From NCBI GenBank assembly GCA_037447605.1, contig CM074810.1, forward strand, positions 2,678,296-2,698,295: DNA of 20,000 nt, in the 5' to 3' direction. The stretch is from Zygnema circumcarinatum. Its lineage: Eukaryota > Streptophyta > Zygnematophyceae > Zygnematales > Zygnemataceae. Positions 1 to 6,727 of the stretch are shown here, one piece after another; within the stretch, counting starts at the first letter, position 1, and the number at the start of each line of letters is the position of its first letter. The notes beneath the pieces are model-generated. The model did not search any database. It had not been told where the DNA came from and saw only the letters and a list, made by a program, of their open reading frames with translations. A program made the position numbers and the translations under genes.

Positions 1-62
1 CCCCCCCACCCCCCCCTCCTCTCCCCTCCCCCCTTTGATTCCAGAAAGATAAAGAGCCAAAA

Positions 63-2655
63 TCAGATAAAATAACAGCGGAACAGGATGGAATGGAACA
101 GAACAAAACGGAACAGAACGGAAACGGAACTGAAACGGAAACAGAACGGATACACTCCAAGGGACCACGCCACGGAGGCCACAAATCCCGTCACGTGGAC
201 GCTAGCGGATCCGTTGTGATGGAACAGAACCTGCACCCGCGCCAGCCTCTCAGAGGCCGCCACGTGTCAAAAGGACAGAGGCTGTGGCCTGCCACATCAT
301 CACCCGGTCAACAGCGGTCAACTTGGTGAATACGATCAAGGCCTTGATCGGCCAATGCAAGTCAAGCAGGTCAACACCAGTCAAGCAGGTCAACGCAAGT
401 CAAACGGGTCAGTTCAAGTAAACCCCTGCTTTGCTCTGGCTTGAAAAAGAGGACTGTGGGAAAGCTCTGCGAAAAAAATAGCCCAAGAAAAAACCTAAAT
501 GGGCATTTTCGATTATAGATTTTATCTATATGGAATATAAGAAACCCAAAAAGAGAAATTTTGGAGTATACAGTTGGAGGGAATTTAAAAATGAAAGCTC
601 ACCTGCTCTCCTTCCCCGAATTGCATTTCGAGTGAAAACTGGTCACAGGAACCTGCCCGGAAAGAAAGAAAAATGAAAAAAAACGTTCAGAGCTAAGTAA
701 CATTTCATCCTTCTACTGAAAAAGGGTTGCAGACGTTGCAGCAACCCCAAATACTTCCATTATAGAAAAAAATCCCCTTGACAAAGTAAAAATGCATAAG
801 GGGTCACAGAGCTCCTAAAGTAAAAAGCACTCACCCTTCACTAAAGTTCCGATAACTTTCAAATCGCCCTCATCTTCTTCGTCTTTCTCCTCCTTCTCCT
901 TCTCCTCCTCCTCGTCTTCATCATCATCATCATCGTCATCATCATCAATGTCTCTCACCTGAACCCCACCATCATCATCATCATTGAATTAGGGTTTTAG
1001 AAAAACCAAAACCTGCGACGCCTTTTGGAATTGAAAAATAAGGGATGAGAAACGTACTCTGCGATGCTGCTCTGCAGAAAACCGTTGTTAACTTTAACAA
1101 GGTTTGACTTTAGTAAGACTTGACTAATGCAGGCTTCCTTCCCCTTACGATGCATACGAGTGGGTCCTCAGATGTCAGTGAATGCACGAAAAGCGACTTG
1201 CATCATTTTCACAAACATTCGAATTGCAGCGATCTATGTGGTTCTGCTTTCCTCAGGATAAATGATCGATATTGGAGGGATATTACTTTAGCGAGGGACG
1301 GTATTTACCCGAACACTGACGACAACTCGTTCCTTGTCCTTCGCATCCTCTCCAAGCGCCACCTGTCCACGCAACCACCCATCAGATGAGAGACACAGAG
1401 AGAGAGGGAGGGAGAGAGGAAGAGAGAGAGAGATACAGAGCGAGAGAGAGAGAGGAGGCAGCTACCTGGGCAACTTTCAGGTAGTGACCCCTCGGCACCG
1501 TGAGGCCACCCTCCTCTCCCGTCTCCACCTTCACTCCTGCGAGGGAGGAGGGAAGGGGGTGAGTGCAGGAGAGGAGAGGTGAGGTGAGGGAGAGGGGAAA
1601 GGGGGAGAGGGAAGCGGGGGGGAGGGACGAGAGAAGAGGGAGAGAAAAGATAGAAGAACAGGGAAGAGGGAGGGAAGGAGGGACCTGGGGTAGGAGGGAG
1701 GGGCATTAGAGAGAAGGAAGAGAGGAAACGGGAGAGGAGACACGGGCGGAGATGCTACGGAGGAGTGACAGAGACAGAAGTAGAGGGGGAAAAAGGAGGA
1801 GGAGAGAGCGGGAGGAGGAGGAGAGAGCGGGAGGAGGTAGAGAGTGGGACGAGGTGGGGAGGACGGAGGAGGGAACGAGGAAAGAGAGGAAGGAGGCAGA
1901 GGACAGAAGGGAGAGAAAGGGAAGAGGGAGGGAGAGAGTGAGGGAGAGAGGCAGGGAGAGGAGGCGCAATCGAGAAAAATGCAGGAGAAAAAACGACATA
2001 AATCCATATTGATGTCATTTTTTTTTTTTGCCATTTTTTTAACTTTGAAACAGTGTGTTACTGGACAGAAAAAAAGAAGACCAAAAAAATACATTTCACC
2101 TTTCTCTGTTAAGAAAAATACGACGAAAAAAAAGGGGGAAATGAATCTTAACATATAAAATAGAACAAAGAAAGCCTTTTTTTTACCCTCTTCTCCATCT
2201 ACACCCCCCTCCCAAACTCACAAAAAAAAACCAAAGATCTTCCTTTTGCAATTTTTTTTTAACCTTTTCCAAAACCTTCACCTGATCCACGACAACCCCT
2301 GAACCCTAAACCAACCTCAAAAGCAAAGACACCAAACCCTGTTCTATCCCCCCCTTCCCACGCCGCCCGCCATTCAGGGTTCATGGCCGCCAGTCAGCCA
2401 GTCAGGGTTCATGGCCGCCAGTCAGCCAGTCAATGCTCAGAGCCGCCAGTCAGCCATCCAGAGTTCAGGGCCGCCAATCAGCCATCCAGGGTTCAGGGGC
2501 TGCCAGTCAGCCATTCAGGGTTCATGGCCGCCAGTCAGCCAGTCAGGGTTCATGGCCGCCAGTCAGCCAGTCAATGTTCAGAGCCGCCAGTCAGCCACCC
2601 AGGGTTCAGGGCCTCCAGGGTTTAAGCGCTCACCCCAGAAGACGGGTCCCACCAT
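63..2655 (-). CDS. Nucleoplasmin-like domain protein (histone chaperone; HD2 or FKBP53-like N-terminal domain), six exons
   Basis: Exons on the minus strand, in order: 2655-2634, 1536-1466, 1362-1309, 958-835, 652-603 and 230-63. All joins are GT-AG and stay in phase (cumulative 22, 93, 147, 271, 321 nt), giving about 162 residues. Exon 1 reads MVGPVFWG, the classic start of nucleoplasmin-fold domains in plant HD2 proteins and nuclear FKBPs. Later strands read YLKVAQVALGEDAKDKERVV, then VIGTLVKGSCDQFSLEMQFG, and the domain closes with SVHVTGF. Exon 4 inserts a tract of about nine Asp followed by Glu/Lys/Asp, like the acidic tracts that bind histones in this fold. Such proteins act in the nucleus as pentameric histone chaperones; HD2 and FKBP53 fuse the domain to other modules. 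Here the frame ends at a stop at 63-65, after a tail encoded by a GGAAC-type microsatellite. That end is doubtful: an undetected donor near 150-175 could lead to exons (for example an FKBP domain) outside the window. Confidence 0.8.
66..165. repeat. GGAAC/GGAAAC degenerate microsatellite
   Basis: Imperfect pentamer and hexamer repeat (GGAAC, GGAAAC, AAACGGAAC). It overlaps the last exon of the minus-strand nucleoplasmin-like gene, so the predicted C-terminus there (Phe, Arg, Ser, Val, Leu-rich) is repeat-encoded. A related tract lies at 18183-18335. Confidence 0.8.
298..420. repeat. GTCAA-rich short tandem repeats in intron 5 of the nucleoplasmin-like gene
   Basis: Repeats of the type GTCAAGCAGGTCAAC sit at 361-410, with further GGTCAA copies from 305. 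GGTCAA is the complement of the plant W-box core TTGACC, but the tandem arrangement inside an intron makes simple repeat expansion the likelier explanation. Confidence 0.6.
1390..1980 (+). repeat. Polypurine (GA-rich) tract filling introns of the minus-strand gene
   Basis: Almost purely G/A on the plus strand, so the sense strand of the minus gene is polypyrimidine. It is interrupted only around 1455-1540 by exon 2. It covers most of intron 2 and the 3' part of intron 1. The long reading frames in it (Ser/Pro/Leu on minus, Arg/Glu/Gly on plus) are composition artefacts. Confidence 0.85.
1981..2370. other. Intron 1 of the nucleoplasmin-like gene, A/T-run rich; no gene seen
   Basis: This stretch has many A or T homopolymers of 6-10 bases and no credible exon. 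It lies between the polypurine tract and the 28-bp minisatellite, all within the intron 1537-2633. Confidence 0.6.
2371..2625. repeat. 28-bp minisatellite with a 141-bp higher-order period
   Basis: About nine copies of a unit close to CAGTCAGGGTTCATGGCCGC plus eight bases. The block starting at CATTCAGGGTTCATGGCCGC (2371) recurs almost exactly at 2512, a shift of 141 bp or five units, so a five-unit block was itself duplicated. The array starts just inside the first intron of the minus-strand gene, next to its donor at 2633. Because 28 is not a multiple of 3, the open frames across it rotate and are not coding evidence. Confidence 0.85.
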
Positions 2656-2940
2656 GGCGCCGAAGGAGAGAGGCGCCGCCGAAAAAAGAGAGGAGAAGGG
2701 AAACGGTAACAAGGCGCCGCTTTTTGGGACCGCCAAAAAGTTTAAACCCTGGGGGGGGGAGGGGAGGGGGGGGGAGCCTACTCCTAGCTGCCGTACAGAT
2801 ACTGTAGGCCGTAGGCTCGTACCGTACAAAAACTAGATTGTACTTTACCGTACAACTAATTAGGGTTACAGTACAGTACAGTACTGTACTGTACAGTATG
2901 TCCGTGCAGAGGACTGGACAGGGACCGTACGGCTCCATGA
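2656..2940. promoter_or_regulatory. Head-to-head region between the nucleoplasmin-like gene (minus) and duplication unit A (plus)
   Basis: The start codon of the minus-strand gene is at 2655 and unit A begins at about 2855 on plus, so this stretch should hold the minus gene's promoter and 5' UTR. It contains a G run at 2750-2772, several GTAC-rich motifs and a perfect 24-bp palindrome. No TATA box could be assigned with confidence. Confidence 0.45.
2871..2894. repeat. Perfect 24-bp palindrome of GTAC/CAGTAC motifs
   Basis: The left half GTACAGTACAGT is exactly mirrored by ACTGTACTGTAC. It could form a cruciform or bind a dimeric factor. It lies upstream of both the minus-strand gene and unit A; unit B has no equivalent perfect palindrome. 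Confidence 0.9.
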
Positions 2941-3300
2941 GGTTTGTCGTACAGTACTGTATAGCGAGGGGATTTTTAGGGACCGTTGGAGACGGGCAGG
3001 GTTTACATATGTGCTAAAGCAGTTTGTCGCCGTTTAACTGGCAAACTCAAACTAGTCACATAGAGCGTGGATCACATGTGATAGGAACGTTGATCCAGGT
3101 CAATACGATACAGTTCTGTATGGTATGATGTATGATATACCCTGATACATCCGATACATCTCGATGCAGTACGATATCGTTCGATAACATTCCGATGCAG
3201 TACGGTATGTTCGGATATATTCCAATACAGTATGCTATGGCCAAATATATACCGATATAGTACGATATGGTCGATACATCCGTGTACCATGTTGGAGGCA
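2941..3300. promoter_or_regulatory. Promoter-proximal block of unit A, conserved with unit B, ending in a ~30-bp minisatellite
   Basis: 2945-3090 shares long near-identical stretches with 7758-7900, such as TTTAGGGACCGTTGGAGACG and GTTTGTCGCCGTTTAACTGG. From about 3095 to 3290 follow degenerate units of 29-31 bp, close to GATACAGTACGATATGGTCG plus AATATATCCC. The block precedes the FHA exon in both units, so it is a candidate promoter or a repeat carried along with it. Confidence 0.55.
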
Positions 3301-3416
3301 TGCCTGATGAATGAAATGTAGAACCGTCAAAATTTTCAAGAAATTTTTTTTCTACTTTTTTTAGACGCATGATGCATGAAACGTAGAATCGTCAAAATTT
3401 TCATGAAAAGCTTAGA
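3297..3416. repeat. Two tandem ~70-bp units with GCATGATGCATGAAACGTAG and a T-run
   Basis: Each unit reads as a GCATG(A/C)TGCATG-type core, a GTAGAACCGTCAAAATTTTC segment, and a T-rich run. The second begins near 3366. Unit B has matching copies at 8170-8335. Confidence 0.75.
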
Positions 3417-3734
3417 GCCAGTGCAGGTTTTAAGGGAGGCGAAAATTTTACGAAAGAGTGTAGAGTAAGGGAGATACGAATAACGATAAGCAAAATTAGG
3501 TCGAGATTAGGGTTTAAAGAAGAATAGCTTCCATCGAAGCTCTTTCAAGGTTACACCTTTGTTCATTTTCGCACACCAAGGAATGTTACGTATAAAGTAA
3601 ACAGAAGATGATCATTGGGAGGGATCCTAAACACGTAGACCTTGTTTTAAAAAGTGTCAAAAATCGCAGTGCAGTTTTGAACATGGCTTTAATAACGAGT
3701 GTGCCATTCAAAATTTAAAGAGACAATTTTGTGC
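3417..3734 (+). pseudogene. FHA exon of unit A, broken (left arm of an inverted repeat)
   Basis: Matches 8470-8793 of unit B: 5' leader and the first ~75 codons of the FHA exon. The start codon is ATA instead of ATG (GAAGAATAGC vs GAAGAATGGC), several indels break the frame, and about 18 bp encoding the GISRK region is missing. It cannot make an FHA domain. It continues into the loop (to ~3755) and then meets an inverted copy of itself. Confidence 0.9.
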
Positions 3735-3758
3735 GATCGTTTATTTGAATGGAGTTCT

Positions 3759-4127
3759 GCACAAAATTGTCTCTCTAAATTTTGAATGACACACTCGTTA
3801 TTGGAGCCACATTCAAGACTGCACTATTTCTTGAAAATCTTCCTATTTTTGACATTTTTTAAAACAAGGTTTGCGTATTTTGGATCCTTCCTAATAATCA
3901 TCTTTTGTTTACTCCATGTGTACCAATCTTGTGCGAAAGTGGGCAAAGGTGTAGCCTTGAAAGGGCTTCGACGGAGGCTATCCTTCCCGAAACCCTAATT
4001 TCGACTTAATTTTGCTTACCACTATTTGTATCTCCCTTACTCTATACTCTTTCGTAAAATCGCCTCCCTTGAAACCTGCATTGGTTGTAGTTCCTCCTAT
4101 GCGCAAGGGAAGCAAGACCTGTTCGAC
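3759..4127 (-). pseudogene. Inverted FHA exon copy (right arm)
   Basis: Read on the minus strand it matches 8440-8793 of unit B, including the leader motif CATAGGAGGAACT at its outer end. The start codon is again ATA. Beyond about 4106 the match to unit B becomes weak and ends near 4127. It is joined at ~4137 to the very end of the RBR coding region, so all sequence equivalent to 8820-10490 of unit B is absent here. Confidence 0.85.
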
Positions 4128-4137
4128 GAAAGAGAAG

Positions 4138-4281
4138 GAAATGGTATTGAATTCCACAACGCCTTGAAGTCGAAATAGCAGAGTTGGAAAGATACCCTTA
4201 GATATCCTTGAGCAGCTAGAATGAATGATCTTTTAGGGTTTTTAGGGTTCTAGATCTGCTTTGAATTTGTTTCAGAGGACG
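4138..4281 (+). pseudogene. Remnant of the RBR gene 3' coding end plus intron-like sequence (unit A)
   Basis: 4150-4220 matches 10490-10557 of unit B (end of the RBR frame), but with stops and indels. It is followed by a 31-base TTTTAGGG-containing stretch absent from B, then a pyrimidine-rich tract ending TTTGTTTCAG at 4275. That is a good 3' splice site before the acidic block. The splice site is conserved in B, suggesting the acidic block was joined by splicing in the ancestor. Confidence 0.6.
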
Positions 4282-5319
4282 ATGAAGACGACAACGATCA
4301 AGAGCAAAGAAGGGTTGGATGAAGACGATGAACATGATGAAGGTGATGACGATGCGCAAGAGGTTGAAAAGGCTGAGGATGAGGAGGTTGAAGAAGATGT
4401 AGACCGTGAGGATTCAATAGATGTGCCTGAGACTGATTTTGGAACGGGAGAGGCTGGAAACTGGGAGGAGGAAGATGACGCACCGGGAGAAGAAGCGTAC
4501 GACAGGGAAGATGTTGATGAACCTGATAATTTGGAGATAGGTGCAAACATCTGTGGGGGAATGGGAAGTGATGACAATGAGTACCAAGAGGATGATCTCG
4601 GTGAAAGCCCAGATGACCATCATGATGGAGAACATGAAGCTAACAGAGTTGTAGGGTTTCCTAAGGATGTACATGAATCAGTTAGTTTTAGTTTTACAGA
4701 TGAAGAGCCGGAGGTTGAGGGTGGGGAGGAATTGGGATTGAGTGGGGAAGAAGGGGACTGGAGAGAGCACACAGATTGGATGGAGATAGTCGAGGACGAG
4801 TATGAACGGGGGACTCAGGATGGCGATTGTTCTGGAGAAGGTAAGCAGAGTGATTTCTTGGGACAAGGGGCCATGGACGATTTTGATGGCGGTGTAGACT
4901 ACAACAACCTAAAAGGAGCTGGAGGGGGTCCTGATGTGGATAGTTCCAATGAAATTTTGGACGGGGACCGAGGATTGTCTCCTTCTCACGAAGCTGATGT
5001 TTATGAGTATGAAGATGACGAAGGTAGCTATAACGATGGACAAGGCGATAGACCTGGAAAAGGAGAAGACAGCGATGAAGATGACGAAAAAGATGCGAAT
5101 GACGATGAAATTTTTGGAGACGATGACTTTGACGACGATGGAAGGGACTTTGATGGAGATTTTGAGAGTACAGATGATGGGAATGGAGAAGAGGATATCA
5201 GAGACGATGGGGATGATGATGGCGGAGATGGAGACGACGGTGGGGATAAAGAATACGATGGGGAGGGTGATGGTGGGAATGTCGATAGCGATGGAATCGA
5301 TGATGACAGTGATTTGTAA
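4282..5319 (+). CDS. Highly acidic Asp/Glu-rich protein, 345 codons; detached C-terminal block of the FHA-RBR gene
   Basis: One open frame from ATG 4282 to TAA 5317-5319, almost wholly Asp, Glu, Gly and Ser, with no recognisable fold. Less biased motifs recur in unit B, for example REDSIDVPETDFGTGEA, DWREHTDWMEIVE and DFLGQGAMDDFDGGVDYNNL. Ser-Asp/Glu stretches such as EDSDEDDEKD fit the CK2 consensus. In unit B the same block follows the RBR domain, so it was probably its tail; here a 2-base insertion near 4312 shifts it out of the frame coming from the splice site at 4275. Upstream exons are destroyed, so expression as an independent protein is uncertain. Low-complexity acidic frames can persist by composition alone, but the conserved motifs argue that it was truly coding. 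Confidence 0.5.
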   Translation: MKTTTIKSKEGLDEDDEHDEGDDDAQEVEKAEDEEVEEDVDREDSIDVPETDFGTGEAGNWEEEDDAPGEEAYDREDVDEPDNLEIGANICGGMGSDDNEYQEDDLGESPDDHHDGEHEANRVVGFPKDVHESVSFSFTDEEPEVEGGEELGLSGEEGDWREHTDWMEIVEDEYERGTQDGDCSGEGKQSDFLGQGAMDDFDGGVDYNNLKGAGGGPDVDSSNEILDGDRGLSPSHEADVYEYEDDEGSYNDGQGDRPGKGEDSDEDDEKDANDDEIFGDDDFDDDGRDFDGDFESTDDGNGEEDIRDDGDDDGGDGDDGGDKEYDGEGDGGNVDSDGIDDDSDL

Positions 5320-5760
5320 CTGCCCTGCAAAGGACCTCTTGTACTGATTGCTCTCGTGCCTTATGTGAATAGTCGTCCATGCTCTCTTTGCTGGTAGTAG
5401 ACCGAGCCAGTCGTTTTGGCATCGTATGAAGCCAAGCTGTCAGATAATGTTCAACACTTGTGTTTGTCTTTGTGGCAACATGTTTGTCTCCAACGTGTTG
5501 GACTTGAAAAAAAAAAAAAAAAGGGGACGGACAGAAATTGACTGCCCGTTCCGAGCTGGAATACAGTTCTTCAACCTCGGCAGCGCGAGGTTTTGCAGCT
5601 TCTTCCTTCCAAACTTTGTGCGCACCTGCCTCAAGGGAGGCAGCATTAGTAGATCTAACCGTTCAGAGATAAAATACAAAGAATTATTATAGGGTACAGG
5701 GTATATAGGGTATAGGATATAGGGTATAGGGTTTTTAGGGTTTTAAGGTACATACAGTTC
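5320..5760. other. 3' flank of the acidic block in unit A: poly(A) tract and GGGTATA repeats
   Basis: No gene seen. An A16 run follows GTGTTGGACTTG at about 5507. Sequence to 5690 is closely shared with 11580-11806, and 5690-5745 is a short GGGTATA/GGATATAG repeat. The T/G-rich stretch 5455-5500 before the A run could be a 3' UTR. Confidence 0.6.
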
Positions 5761-5783
5761 AGTTACGATGCATTTGTCTACGT

Positions 5784-5853
5784 TCCCTGGAAATTGGGAG
5801 TCACGAAAGATGCAAATAAATGGGGTTCGAGGAGTCCCTGGTTTGACACGAAC
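5784..5853 (-). pseudogene. Exon 2 remnant of the F-box-like gene, unit A
   Basis: After a good acceptor (TTTTTCTTCAG) the minus strand reads FVSNQGLLEPHLFASFVTPN as in unit B, then hits a TAG where a ~550-bp stretch present in B (11948-12501) is missing. The frame therefore ends a few codons after the deletion junction near 5783. Confidence 0.6.
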
Positions 5854-5869
5854 CTGAAGAAAAACAAAC

Positions 5870-6139
5870 CTAAAATTCAAGGATTAGGATTCACAAGTAA
5901 AAATCTTTGGGCTTCAAACTTAAAATTTCACATACTTCGGATCTAGGCGAAGCGCGTTCAGAGTTCAGGGTTCAAGGGTCAGGGTTTAGGGTTCAGGATT
6001 CATAAAGTGCACATTCTGCTTCCATCAATTTCTAAGGGCTGGAAATTATCGGATTCTGCAGTGACTTAAGCTCAAATCTAAATCGTGGAATTTTGGAGTT
6101 TTAGTCTTAGTTTTATCCCTTACCTCGTAAAGCTCTCAG
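5870..6139. other. Intron of the F-box-like pseudogene, unit A
   Basis: Closely similar to 12590-12867 in unit B. It contains a short GGGTTCAGGGTTTAGGG telomere-like patch at 5955-6000 and no coding signal. Confidence 0.5.
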
Positions 6140-6354
6140 CTGCAGAGCGCATCCCTCCATCGCCGATTCACGGCCCGCCCCACAAAGCGCTCCCTGAACC
6201 CTAATTCTGCACCGATCTGCAGCCTCACTTCATCCGGCAACTGCGGAAACAGAGAAATTGCATCCTCGGTTGAATGAAATGCAGCTTTGAAGGACCTTTC
6301 ATCGCGACGGGCTGCACTACTTTCTGAGGCTCCTGAACCCTGCGGGTCTGCCAC
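6140..6354 (-). pseudogene. F-box-like protein exon 1, unit A (motif intact, start and splice donor lost)
   Basis: The minus strand reads ISLFPQLPDEVRLQIGAELG then FRERFVGRAVNRRWRDAL, which fits the F-box pattern (LPxEV...I...L..R......V.RRWR). F-box proteins are substrate receptors of SCF ubiquitin ligases. Relative to unit B the start codon is GTG instead of ATG (6352-6354), and the donor after CTCTGCAG is CTGAGA instead of GTGAGA. The exon cannot be spliced normally, although an upstream open frame reaches 6537. Confidence 0.65.
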
Positions 6355-6727
6355 GGCGAGGGGGGAGACCCTGAACCCTAATCCTCCCCTCCTCTGCAGA
6401 GTCTGCGCTGCGCCTTCCAGAGGCTTCCCCTCTGCTGGCACGAGGGCAGGCCACGTGGCAGTGTGCGAGGTCCCTGATTGACTGGATGCTGGCAGAGAGA
6501 CAAAATATTTCCAAACGGCCATTTTAAGATAAAGCAATCAATACCGTGGGGGGGAATCTGAATCAGCGTAATTTGGCATACATAAGCCTAATTTTTTTTA
6601 AGAGAGGAGATATGTCATGAAAATTAGGGTTTTCTTTGGCCTAGTTTTGTGCGGAATTCCGTCACAGTTACCGTTCGCAGTTACGCCCCACACATAGAAC
6701 CCGCCTCGTTCCCGGAACACCGCACAG

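Larger units (their letters stand above)
3417..4127. repeat. Large inverted repeat (foldback) of the FHA exon, 24-base loop
   Basis: Left arm 3417-3734 and right arm 3759 to about 4127 are reverse complements with scattered mismatches. The innermost bases GACAATTTTGTGC (3722-3734) and GCACAAAATTGTC (3759-3771) pair perfectly around the loop 3735-3758. The arms span the leader and FHA coding sequence of the neighbouring intact gene. Both carry ATA in place of its ATG. The right arm keeps a segment deleted from the left arm, so the arms have diverged since formation. A transcript across this locus would fold into a stem of about 320 bp. Confidence 0.9.

Noticed and set aside
378-466. Possible exon on minus reading SFPTVLFFKPEQSRGLLEL after a good acceptor (TTTTTCGCAG)
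   Set aside because: It joins exon 5 in phase, but the exon at 230-63 gives the expected closing strand of the nucleoplasmin fold (SVHVTGF) directly after FGEGEQ; the other reading has no family support and is probably intronic.
1531-2154. Long Ser/Pro/Leu frame on minus, and Arg/Glu frames on plus
   Set aside because: They are composition artefacts of the polypurine tract inside the introns of the nucleoplasmin-like gene.
2371-2625. CRISPR-like array
   Set aside because: Units are contiguous and degenerate, with no constant repeat/unique spacer pattern, and the genome is eukaryotic.
2383-2836. Three overlapping plus-strand frames (80-141 codons)
   Set aside because: The 28-bp repeat keeps all frames open by chance, and it overlaps the first exon and intron of a well-supported minus-strand gene.
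4202-4210. ATATCCTTG, matching the U12-type AT-AC donor
   Set aside because: No U12 branch-point sequence precedes the AG at 4275, and unit B has GATGCCTTTG at this point, so the match looks like chance.
4272-4577. Ser-rich frames on minus opposite the acidic block
   Set aside because: GAT/GAA-rich coding reads as ATC/TTC/TCA on the other strand; these are shadows of the acidic frame.
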